From JANQOH01 sp965201115 (GTDB taxonomy: Bacteria; Pseudomonadota; Alphaproteobacteria; UBA7887), in the NCBI GenBank assembly GCA_965201115.1, contig OZ241745.1:1116001-1180000 (forward strand): a stretch of 64,000 bases of DNA, written 5' to 3'. The position numbers and the translations under genes are program-made. Below the pieces are notes generated by a model. The model had not been told where the DNA came from. It saw only the letters and a program-made list of their open reading frames with translations, and ran no database searches. Within the stretch, counting starts at the first letter, position 1, and every line of letters begins with the position of its first letter. Shown here piece after piece: positions 18,001 to 24,099 of this stretch.

Positions 18001-18521
18001 ATGTCGATGGTTACGTTGCCCGTCCCCACGTGCCCGCCCAAAACGACGCCGCCCGTCGCCCCCGTTCTCGACAGGGAGCCGCCGGTCAAGTCGATGCGGA
18101 TATTGCCCGTCCCGCTCGTGCGTCTGGCCCTGATGGCATAGGCGTTCGAACCCCTCGTCTCGACGGACCCGCCGCTCACGCGGACGACTATGGCGCCGCC
18201 GCCGGTCGCCCCGTCGTGCTCGGCATACAGGCCATGGCCGGCAGTGCCCGTGGTGAGGATGCTTCCGGCCGTCATGCGAAACTCGATGCCGCCGGAACCG
18301 CTGTGATCGCCCTCGACGGCCACTACGTTGTTGGCGGAATTGTTAATGCCGAGGCTCCCCGGGGCGATGAGGATATCATCTGCGCTGCCGCTGCCCTCGG
18401 TGCAGGCGATGATCCCGCTGCCGGTGTGCGGCCCGCCTCTGCACACGCTCTGCGCCGGCGCCTCGGCGGCCCACAAGGCGGCCGCGAGAAGCAACGCCGG
18501 CGCGAGCGCCCGGGCGCTCAT
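12063..18521 (-). CDS. Giant autotransporter AT1, poly-C tract at 5' end
   Basis: 2152 residues from the ATG at 18521. A signal peptide (about 1-23, cleavage after EAPAQ) is followed by a long Gly/Thr/Val-rich passenger of beta-helix type with many short repeats, a central ~80-residue repeat set, and a C-terminal autotransporter beta-barrel (last ~270 residues) ending in the OmpA-like aromatic residue F. The barrel should insert in the outer membrane and display or release the passenger, probably as an adhesin. Two starts are possible: this ATG has its own GGGAGGGG site, while an upstream ATG (18609, MTMPRPYRGF) with AGGAG is separated from it by 12 C and at this length is out of frame. Loss of one C or gain of two would fuse it in frame. 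Confidence 0.88.
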   Translation of the reverse strand: MSARALAPALLLAAALWAAEAPAQSVCRGGPHTGSGIIACTEGSGSADDILIAPGSLGINNSANNVVAVEGDHSGSGGIEFRMTAGSILTTGTAGHGLYAEHDGATGGGAIVVRVSGGSVETRGSNAYAIRARRTSGTGNIRIDLTGGSLSRTGATGGVVLGGHVGTGNVTIDMSGGAAITATGAGVRGLTGTHDGNGNLTIGLTGGSIATPSIGIGATRGNPATTGNLAVTVAGANSTVKTTDRTANGVNASNNGSGNTTIAMRGGLVETTGNGSVGLNAYSSYTGTSPGTMSIVLEGGTVRTRGGTHTVATFNLYAHGVYAESNNGRHNVSVRMTGGDVETAGASANGIRVIKTGPAGRASLEMTGGSIWTAGDDAHGAYVWMGTATSTEGLSIDAAGEVSVEGLNARGLLGLHAGLGSAAITTDAAAAIEAPFAVGMEGRLTNDASAAGRILLTHAGAVEARNAGILAWARRSSGHTMGAGATTADDAARTTPMIRVASSGTVTVGASATDAFIRFRIAGDDETLSTAEQAVLDAITDNDSAALTTALAALPADDYDAAWKAEARELLRRRSAAPTGDGPLAHAAAEEILGMSRAGVRAVALSHTAIADRVRAGDALSTAERAALTAVLSGDSSGLETALTALPDVDYDADWKNTVRQHALTYNAGNIQVDIAGGAIDAEGNGVEALYVVPHDSNGAIAVTVSAGARVTGGAKGIYVRGAGVTSGVRNQAVTVHGAAMGGTGAGVHMFGGGAVTVGAGGEVSATSGVAILGDGGGDLTAAVSGTVTGDIRVDGGGSLTANVMDGGVVTGTIHDPQTALAVAGSIGRILYASGGTVTVSGSGTLTGVEGVAIESTAGALTVTVNDGIRVEGDVKSGGTLSATVNAGGAVTGTIHNPQASFTVSGSVGRVLYASGGTVTVAGGGKLIGVEGAAAESTAGALTVTVRDEGRVEGDVESGGTLSATVEAGGVVTGTIHNPQASFTVSGSVGRVLYASGGMVTVAGGGKLTGVDGTAAESTMGALTVTVRDEGRVEGDIESGGTLMATVEAGGAVTGTIRNPAAMTVGGSVGRILFDDGGTVTVAGGGAVTGVDNDGTTEAIRADAGDLDVTVAANGAVTGLVEGRGAGNLEVDVAGAVTGDIAERGAGDLEVSVAGTVTGGVVGEGAGEHTVTVASSGAIAGTVRLPAGAALTVSGDVGRVHYDNGGAVTVNASGEITGLDIDGTKEAIRGVAGDLAVTVHGTVTGNIEARGDGDLTVTVSETGTINGEIFGRGGGVHTIEIAEKARVLGTVHNPKSGTTIRGAAGRVLFDNGGALTVAATGRIAGIGGEAIRADAGDLTVSVASGGAVAGRIEGRGAGAMTVNVSGAVTGAIHGKGAGKHEVTVASGGVVTGDIVDLEAGGLVASVAGRMTGDIEERGAGDLTATVTGTVTGGIRGMGAGSHTVAVMAGGAVTGTVHLPTSAMTIAGRVGRVLYDNGGSVTVAASGSIAGVETEGGGREAIRGAAGDLTVDVAARATVTGDIRGEGDGDLDVDVSGKVEGGIFGLGGGEHDVHVKSGGSVEGLIHLAASTVTVDGAARSVLFDSGGTVSVGSAGRITNLDGRAAVRSASGDLTVTVNGNVVGNIEDLGPGALTVAVANALTGDVIGGGGGMHRLTVASDAEFRGNVRGVEFIAVAGDAEGMLHVPAGGKVEVAAGGALVGAEDAQGRRIAVLAETGALSMTVDGMVEGAVEARDAGAASTVKVGAGGEIDGRVTLAGTGSAIEVNGAVQSIDVPRGAVTVGANGRIEDRNIVAERVTITAAAGESDEEAAQRIGGGRIDSSGGAVVLKREGRADMELRITADGRIEVGPAPRHRVYEALPSVLLALNALPAHGDRFAAAGAPRGAFARLDAAGGDRHPASSVAQAHHDYRRFGFEAGIEGAAGERGVFAISVHHVRGRADVDTDADTEAGGGRVEITGTGARISGAWLPAENIYVSAQAAATLYETDLDSDVALEGALARDLSGRGYAAGVEIGRRLELGRVTLTPRAGADWSMVEMSSFTDSANERVSLDAGRRITARAGVRAESAALPGGAGAMFATLDLERELSGAMEITAADRPPFKAEAEATWARLGLGAAHEWADGRIALRANANYAAARHGNRDFSGSASLTVRF
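15300..16080 (-). repeat. Tandem ~243-bp coding repeats in AT1 passenger
   Basis: Within AT1 a unit of 243 bp (81 codons) recurs in register: the segment encoding VGRVLYASGGTVTV and the following GVEG...AAESTAGALTVTV appears near 15481-15600, 15724-15840 and 15967-16080 with very few changes, and a more diverged copy lies just before. Such near-identical in-frame repeats allow length change by recombination without breaking the frame. Confidence 0.8.
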
Positions 18522-18537
18522 GCCGCGCCCCTCCCGC

Positions 18538-18549
18538 GGGGGGGGGGGG
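18538..18549 (-). promoter_or_regulatory. Poly-C(12) phase-variation tract of AT1
   Basis: Twelve uninterrupted C on the coding strand (G on the plus strand). It lies downstream of the predicted promoter and of an upstream ATG with an AGGAG site, and 16 nt before the second ATG of AT1. The distance between the two ATGs is 88 nt, so with 12 C the upstream start is out of frame with the autotransporter; 11 or 14 C would put it in frame. A homopolymer of this length is a classic site of slipped-strand mispairing. Confidence 0.75.
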
Positions 18550-18654
18550 TACGTTTATTTGCACGGCAAGCGCGGGCGCAAACCCTCGGTACGGACGGGG
18601 CATGGTCATGACGGAGCGCTCCTCGGCGGAAATGGACGCCACACGGACGCCATC

Positions 18655-18683
18655 AATATACCATATGCGGCGCGCGGGCGCAA
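18655..18683 (-). promoter_or_regulatory. Predicted sigma-70-type promoter of AT1
   Basis: On the minus strand TTGCGC (18683-18678) and TATATT (18660-18655) are separated by exactly 17 nt. The start point would lie near 18648, about 40 nt before the ATG at 18609. The poly-C tract is thus inside the transcript, so any switching would act on translation. Confidence 0.55.
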
Positions 18684-18724
18684 ACGCCTCGGGGCGCGGC
18701 GCGATGACCGCGCCTCTCCCCGGC

Positions 18725-19265
18725 GGCATCGTGCGGGGCGGCGACGTGCGGGCGAGACGCCCGCGCACCCAGGAAGCGCGCCGGAGCGGGCGGGGGCATT
18801 GCGGAGCTCCGCGCGGGTCGGCGACGTGCGGGCGGGGACGCCCGCGCACCCAGGAAGCGCGACGGAGTGGGCGCCGGCGCCGTTGCAGGGCATTGCGGGG
18901 ATCCGCGGGGCTCGACCGTTCCGATCATTGGCGGGCGGGGCGTAACGACTGCGCCCTTCCCGGCAATGCCGCGGCGAGCGGGAACGTGCGGGCAGGATGC
19001 CCGCGGTCCCGGGCCCCGCCTTCGGCGGGGTTGGGCTTCTCCCCGGCGGCATCGCGCGGGGCGGCGACGTGCGGGCGAGACGCCCGCGCACCCGGGAAGC
19101 GCGCCGGAGCGGGCGGGGGCGCCGTTGCGGGGCATTGCGGGGCTCCGTGGGGCTCGACCGTTCCGATCGTTGGCGGGAGGGGCGTAACGGCTGCGCCCTT
19201 CCCGGCAATGCCGCGGTAGGCGGGAACGTGCGGGCTGGAAGCCCGCGCACCCAAGAAGCGCGCGC
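18725..19265. repeat. Cluster of hairpin repeats between AT1 and rpn copy 1
   Basis: One full copy of the two-hairpin repeat lies at about 18978-19033. Shorter relatives that keep the first hairpin and end in GCGCACCCAGGAAGCGC or similar lie near 18735-18785, 18818-18865, 19062-19108 and 19222-19265. A larger segment is itself duplicated: about 18885-18975 is repeated at about 19130-19215 with few changes. No gene is seen in this stretch; open frames through it are arginine/proline-rich and have no ribosome binding site. Confidence 0.75.
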
Positions 19266-19275
19266 GGGCGCGCGG

Positions 19276-20427
19276 TCAGCTACGGCGGGCGATCTCCTCC
19301 GCGCGCGCCAGCAGCGCGTCGCCGCTCGCGCACACGATCACCGCGTCGCCCACCTCCTCGAGCCGGTCCGGATCGTCCACGCCCGCGACCGCGGCCGCCA
19401 GCCGCGAAGCCGCGTCCGCCCCGAACTTGCGGTCCGCAAGCCGCGCCAGAAGCGCACGCTCGCGCTCAAGACCACGCGTCCGCTCGCGCGCCTCGCCAAG
19501 CTCAAGCCCGCGCGCCTCGCCAAGCTCAAGGCCGCGCGCTTCCCCGCGCGCCTCGCCAAGCGCTTCGCTGCGCTCCGCGATACGCGCCGCGCTGCGCTCC
19601 GCGCGCTCGGCGACCCACTCGTCGAGCCGTTCCGCAAACAACGATTCCATCGCGCCCAAATCCTCCAAATCCCCGACCCGCCTCAAACGCGCAGCCAGCG
19701 CGCCGTCCGATGCGCCGAAGCGGTTCGCCTCAAGCATGTGACGGAGCGTCGCCCCGAACGCACGGCGCAAACTCGCATGCTCCGGACCCGAAAGCAACCG
19801 GCGCAACGCCGCGACAACCGCCGGCACAGACTCCGGATCGCCGTGCTCAAGCGCAAAACGCGCCGACACAACGTTGCCCGCGGGCAAATCCTCCGGACGC
19901 AGACGATGAACATCGAGCAGCAGGTAACCCTGCCGGGGCTGAAAACGATCCAGCGCAGCCCCCGCAGGCGCTATCTCGTCGCGAACCTCCCGCGACGCAG
20001 ACCAACGCGCACGACCGTTGTAAACGACAATCGGCAAAACCGGCGGAAGCGGCCCCGCGCGCCGGTTCTGCCGGTCGTCCCGGCGAAGCCGCAAATACAA
20101 CTGAGCCGTGTAGGCATACACGCGCACCGCCATGTCCAGGTCGACCTGCGACTGAAACTCGAGCATGACCAGCAGATAGACCCAGCCGGTCGAGCCGTCG
20201 GCGGCGCGGTAGCGCAGCCGCCATACGCGGTCGCCCCGCGTCTGCCGCAGATCCTCGTCCACGTACTCCGCCGGCGCCGGTTCGAGGCTGGCGAGGTCGA
20301 GGCGGGAGACATCGAACTCCGGGCCCATCGCTTGCCGCATGAACCCCCCGAGCAGGTCGGCGACCGCCCGCTCATGCTCGAAAAACAGTTTGAAGCTCGC
20401 ATCGTGTATCTCGCGCATGGCCGCCAT
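19276..20427 (-). CDS. Rpn family nuclease (Transposase_31/PD-(D/E)XK), copy 1
   Basis: 383 residues. The N-terminal ~300 residues match the Rpn/YhgA-like family: HDASFKLFFEHERAVADLL at the start, a PD-(D/E)XK core with MLEFQSQVD as the E-x-Q motif, and LPIVVYNG. Family members (RpnA in E. coli) are DNA nucleases tied to RecA-independent recombination and to phage defence. A hydrophilic repeat (LELGEARG) and a charged C-terminal domain follow. A strong in-frame ribosome binding site lies before Met at 19650 (separate entry). The gene has a near-identical neighbour at 20606-21745 and both read toward AT1. Confidence 0.85.
   Translation of the reverse strand: MAAMREIHDASFKLFFEHERAVADLLGGFMRQAMGPEFDVSRLDLASLEPAPAEYVDEDLRQTRGDRVWRLRYRAADGSTGWVYLLVMLEFQSQVDLDMAVRVYAYTAQLYLRLRRDDRQNRRAGPLPPVLPIVVYNGRARWSASREVRDEIAPAGAALDRFQPRQGYLLLDVHRLRPEDLPAGNVVSARFALEHGDPESVPAVVAALRRLLSGPEHASLRRAFGATLRHMLEANRFGASDGALAARLRRVGDLEDLGAMESLFAERLDEWVAERAERSAARIAERSEALGEARGEARGLELGEARGLELGEARERTRGLERERALLARLADRKFGADAASRLAAAVAGVDDPDRLEEVGDAVIVCASGDALLARAEEIARRS
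19648..19666 (-). promoter_or_regulatory. Internal RBS/ATG in rpn copy 1 (possible small RpnS)
   Basis: GGAGG (19666-19662) stands 11 nt before an in-frame ATG (19650-19648) inside the rpn gene. The surrounding codons use TTG and GAT (DLEDLGAM), uncommon choices in this GC-rich genome, which creates the site. Translation from here would give a 124-residue C-terminal product (MESLFAERLDEW onward). In E. coli, rpn genes are reported to contain an internal start that makes a small protein inhibiting the full-length nuclease. Confidence 0.5.
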
Positions 20428-20514
20428 TATAGCACATGGCGCCGAACGAAGGCGCCCCCCGGGGGACCGTCGGCATCGCGCGGGGCGCAGACGCCGCGCA
20501 CTCCCCGGCAATAC

Positions 20515-20578
20515 CGCGCCTTGCGGGAACGTGCGGGCAGGATGCCCGCGCACCCAAGCCCCGCCTTCGGCGGGGTAA
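20515..20578 (+). repeat. Hairpin repeat between the two rpn genes
   Basis: One copy with both hairpins (GCGGGCAGGATGCCCGC and CCCCGCCTTCGGCGGGG), with GCGCACCCAAG in place of the usual GGTCCCGGG linker. It lies between the start of rpn copy 1 and the end of rpn copy 2. Confidence 0.75.
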
Positions 20579-20605
20579 GCATTGGAAGCGCGCCCTGGCG
20601 CGCGG

Positions 20606-21745
20606 TCAGCTGCGGCGGGCGATCTCCTCGGCGCGCGCCAGCAGCGCGTCGCCGCTCGCGCACACGATTACCGCGTCGCCCACCTCCTCGAGCCGGTCCG
20701 GATCCTCCACGCCCGCGACCGCGGCCGCCAGCCGCGAAGCGGCGTCGGCTCCGAACTTGCGGCTCGCCTGCCGCGCCAGAAGCGCACGCTCGCGCTCAAG
20801 ACCGCGCACACGCTCGCGCGCCTCGCCAAGAGATACGCCGCGCGCCTCGCCAAGCTCCAGACCCCGCGCCTCGCCAAGCTCAAGACCCCGCGCCTCGCCA
20901 AGCGCCTCGCTGCGCTCCGCGCGCTCGGCGACCCACTCGTCGAGCCGTTCCGCAAACAACGATTCCATAGCCCCCAAATCCTCCAAATCCCCGACCCGCC
21001 TCAAACGCGCAGCCAGCGCGCCGTCCGAAGCCCCGAACCGGTTCGCCTCGAGCATGTGCCGAAGCGTCGCCCCGAAAGCACGGCGCAAACTCGCATGCTC
21101 CGGACCCGAAAGCAACCGACGCAACGCCGCGACAACCGCCGGCACAGACTCCGGATCGCCGTGCTCAAGCGCAAAACGCGCCGACACAACGTTGCCCTCG
21201 GGCAAATCCTCCGGACGCAGACGGTGAACATCGAGCAGCAGGTAACCCTGCCGGGGCTGAAAACGATCCAGCGCAGCCCCCGCGGGCGCTATCTCGTCGC
21301 GAACCTCCCGCGACGCAGACCAACGCGCACGACCGTTGTAAACGACAATCGGCAAAACCGGCGGAAGCGGTCCCGCGCGCCGGTTCTGCCGGTCGTCCCG
21401 GCGATGCCGCGAATACAACTGAGCCGTGTAGGCATACACGCGCACCGCCATGTCCAAGTCGACCTGCGACTGAAACTCGAGCATGACCAGCAGATAGACC
21501 CAGCCGGTCGCGCCGTCGGCGGCGCGGTAGCGCAGCCGCCATACGCGGTCGCCCCGCGTCTGCCGCAGATCCTCGTCCACGTACTCCGCCGGCGCCGGTT
21601 CGAGGCTGGCGAGGTCGAGGCGCGAGACGTCGAACTCCGGGCCCAGCCCCTGCCGCATGAACCCCCCGAGCAGGTCGGCGACCGCCCGCTCATGCTCGAA
21701 AAACAGTTTAAAGCTTGCATCGTGTATTTCGCGCATGGCGGCCAT
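20606..21745 (-). CDS. Rpn family nuclease (Transposase_31/PD-(D/E)XK), copy 2
   Basis: 379 residues, nearly identical to the copy at 19276-20427 over the catalytic part (MREIHDASFKLFFEHERAV, MLEFQSQVD, LPIVVYNG). The two differ mainly in the repeat linker: here LELGEARG-type units number three with a VSLGEARE unit, while copy 1 has two plus an SAARIAERSEA insertion. The linker is encoded by 24-bp repeats, so repeat gain/loss explains the difference. The internal ribosome binding site and ATG are also kept. A recent tandem duplication with a hairpin repeat at its junction is the simplest reading. Confidence 0.85.
   Translation of the reverse strand: MAAMREIHDASFKLFFEHERAVADLLGGFMRQGLGPEFDVSRLDLASLEPAPAEYVDEDLRQTRGDRVWRLRYRAADGATGWVYLLVMLEFQSQVDLDMAVRVYAYTAQLYSRHRRDDRQNRRAGPLPPVLPIVVYNGRARWSASREVRDEIAPAGAALDRFQPRQGYLLLDVHRLRPEDLPEGNVVSARFALEHGDPESVPAVVAALRRLLSGPEHASLRRAFGATLRHMLEANRFGASDGALAARLRRVGDLEDLGAMESLFAERLDEWVAERAERSEALGEARGLELGEARGLELGEARGVSLGEARERVRGLERERALLARQASRKFGADAASRLAAAVAGVEDPDRLEEVGDAVIVCASGDALLARAEEIARRS
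20966..20984 (-). promoter_or_regulatory. Internal RBS/ATG in rpn copy 2
   Basis: GGAGG (20984-20980) lies 11 nt before an in-frame ATG (20968-20966), the same spacing as in copy 1. The product would be 120 residues. Conservation in a recent duplicate is weak evidence alone; the unusual TTG codons around it are the stronger point. Confidence 0.45.
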
Positions 21746-21785
21746 TATAGCACATGGCGCCGAACGAAGGCGCTCCCCGGCAACG

Positions 21786-21850
21786 CCGCGCCTTGCGGGA
21801 ACGTGCGGGCTGGAAGCCCGCGGTCCCGGGCCCCGCCTTCGGCGGGGTTG
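21786..21850 (+). repeat. Hairpin repeat between AT2 and rpn copy 2
   Basis: One full copy of the two-hairpin repeat, here with CTGGAAG in the first loop region, directly next to the AT2 stop codon. The same relation, repeat within about 20 nt of an autotransporter stop, is seen at AT1. Confidence 0.75.
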
Positions 21851-21865
21851 CGCTTCTTCCTGTAA

Positions 21866-24097
21866 TCAGAAGCGCACGGTGAGTGCGGCGCTGCCGCTGA
21901 AGTCGCGGTTGCCGTTGCGGGCGGCGGCGTAGGCGGCGGCGGCGCGGAGGGCTATGCGGCCGTCGGCCCATTCGTGGGCGGCGCCGAGGCCCAGGCGCAA
22001 CCATGCCGCCTCCGCGTCGGCCTCGAAACGGCGGTCCGCCGCCGTTGCGCGCATTGCGCCCGACAGTTCGCGCTCCACGTCCACGGTGGCGAACGCGCCG
22101 CCGGCAAGGGCGTTCGACTCCGCGCGCAGCCCGGCGCGCGCCGCAACCCGCCGGCCCGCGTCGAGAGATACGCGCTCGTTCGCCGAGTCGGTGAACGACG
22201 ACATCTCCACCATCGACCAGTCGGCGCCCGCGCGCGGCGTCAGCGCCACGCGGCCCAGGTCGAAACGCCGCCCGGCCTCGACGCCGATGGCGTAGCCGCG
22301 GCCCGAGAGGTCGCGCGCAAGCGCGCCGTCGAGCGCCGAATCGAGGTCGGCCTCGTAAAACGTCGCCGCGGCCTGGCCGCTCACATAGACGTCCCCGGCA
22401 GGCAACCACGCGCCCGATATGCGCGCCCCCGTGCCGGTTATCTCGACGCGGCCGCCATCCGTCTCCACATCCGCGCGGCCGCGCACACGATGCGCGGAGA
22501 CGGCGAACACGCCGCGTTCGCCGACCGCGCCCTCTATCCCCGCCTCGAACGCGAAGCGGCGGTAGTCGTGGCGCGACGCCGCCGTCGAGGACGCCGGGCG
22601 GCGGTCGCCGCCGGCGGCGCCGAAGCGCGCGAACGCCCCGCGCGGCGCGCCCGCCGCGGCGAAACGGTCGCCGTGGGCGGGGAGCGCGTTCAGCGCCAGC
22701 AGCACCGACGGCAGCGCTTCGTACACGCGATGGCGCGGCTTCGGCCCCCGGTCGAACGTCAAGGGGCCGCCGGAGCTGACACGGCAAATCTCGTCCTCGC
22801 CGGCACGCCGGAAGCAGTACTCGATCCCCCGGGCGATGTCCCCGACGCGCGCCGCGGCGGCCTCGTCCGTTTCGCCGGCCGCGGATCTTATCGTCATCGC
22901 GCCTCTGCCGGAGGTTCCGACCTCGATGCGTCCGTTCTCGCCCACCGTCACCATGCCGCCGGCTATGTCGATGCTGTGCGTTTCGCCATCGACCTCGACC
23001 TCGCTTCCGGCGCCCGCCAGCGCGACCTTGCCGTCGATTTCGCCGCCGGCGCCCACCGTCACGGTCGAGGCCGCGGCGGCGTCGCGGGCTTCGACATCGC
23101 CCTCCACCTCGCCGTTCACGGTCATGCCCAAGGCGCCGCTTTCGGCGACGACCGCCACGCGCCGGCCCTGGCCATCCGCCGCGGCCACGAGTTTGCCTCC
23201 CGCGGGGACCGTCACCGTCAGGTCTCCGCCGGCGTTGCGTATTGCCGCCCGCCCGTCGAGGCCCGACAGGCTCCCCCCGGAACCCACCGCGACCGTTCCG
23301 CCGCGCTCGAACGACACGCTCCGGGCGGCGCCATCGACCATCACCGAGCTGGCGGCCAAATGGATGAGACCCTCGACCGCGCCGCCGGATTTCACATGAA
23401 CGGCGTGCTCTCCGCCGCCAAGGCCGAATATCCCGCCTTCGACCTTGCCGCTCACATCCACGTCCAGATCGCCATCGCCCTCGCCGCGAATGTCGCCGGT
23501 CACGGTCGCCATCGCCGCCACGTCCACCGTCAGATCGCCCGCCGCACTGCGTATTGCCTCGCGACCGCCGTCCGACGTCTCGACGCCGGCAATGCTCCCC
23601 GTCGCCGCGACCGTTACCGAGCCGCCGTTGTCGTAGAGCACACGCCCGACGCGGCCCGCCACCGTCATCGCGCTTGTCGGCAGATGCACGGTCCCCGCCA
23701 CCGCGCCGCCCTCTTGCACCGAGACCGCGTGGGCGCCCGCGCCCATGCCGCGAATGTCGCCGGTCACCGTCCCGGTCACCGTCGCCGTCAAATCTCCCGC
23801 GCCGCGCTCCTCGATGTCGCCCGTCACGCGGCCCGCAACCGTCGCGGTCAAATCCCCCGCGCCGCGCTCCTCGATGTCGCCCGTCACGCGGCCCGCAATC
23901 GACGCGACCAGGCCGCCGGCATCCAGATCGACGATATCGCCGGTCACCACGCCGCCGGAGGCGACCGTAACCTCATGCTTGCCGGCGCCCTTGCCGTGGA
24001 TGGCGCCCGTCACCGCGCCGCTCACATTCACGGTCATGGCGCCCGCGCCGCGGCCCTCGATGCGGCCCGCGACCGCCCCGCCGGACGCGACCGACAC
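21866..24097 (-). CDS. Autotransporter AT2, C-terminal part (frameshifted)
   Basis: A 743-residue open frame that begins inside passenger repeats (MSVASGGAVAGRIEGRG) and ends with an autotransporter beta-barrel closing on aromatic F, over 80% alike in look to the AT1 end (GNRDFSGSAALTVRF against GNRDFSGSASLTVRF). It has no signal peptide, promoter or ribosome binding site of its own. It is the rest of the gene at 24100-28308: the two frames join if one base is restored near 24145. Alone it cannot be exported. It differs from AT1 by a short unrelated segment before the barrel (around 22760-22840) containing CFRRAGEDEICR. Confidence 0.8.
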   Translation of the reverse strand: MSVASGGAVAGRIEGRGAGAMTVNVSGAVTGAIHGKGAGKHEVTVASGGVVTGDIVDLDAGGLVASIAGRVTGDIEERGAGDLTATVAGRVTGDIEERGAGDLTATVTGTVTGDIRGMGAGAHAVSVQEGGAVAGTVHLPTSAMTVAGRVGRVLYDNGGSVTVAATGSIAGVETSDGGREAIRSAAGDLTVDVAAMATVTGDIRGEGDGDLDVDVSGKVEGGIFGLGGGEHAVHVKSGGAVEGLIHLAASSVMVDGAARSVSFERGGTVAVGSGGSLSGLDGRAAIRNAGGDLTVTVPAGGKLVAAADGQGRRVAVVAESGALGMTVNGEVEGDVEARDAAAASTVTVGAGGEIDGKVALAGAGSEVEVDGETHSIDIAGGMVTVGENGRIEVGTSGRGAMTIRSAAGETDEAAAARVGDIARGIEYCFRRAGEDEICRVSSGGPLTFDRGPKPRHRVYEALPSVLLALNALPAHGDRFAAAGAPRGAFARFGAAGGDRRPASSTAASRHDYRRFAFEAGIEGAVGERGVFAVSAHRVRGRADVETDGGRVEITGTGARISGAWLPAGDVYVSGQAAATFYEADLDSALDGALARDLSGRGYAIGVEAGRRFDLGRVALTPRAGADWSMVEMSSFTDSANERVSLDAGRRVAARAGLRAESNALAGGAFATVDVERELSGAMRATAADRRFEADAEAAWLRLGLGAAHEWADGRIALRAAAAYAAARNGNRDFSGSAALTVRF

Positions 24098-24099
24098 CG

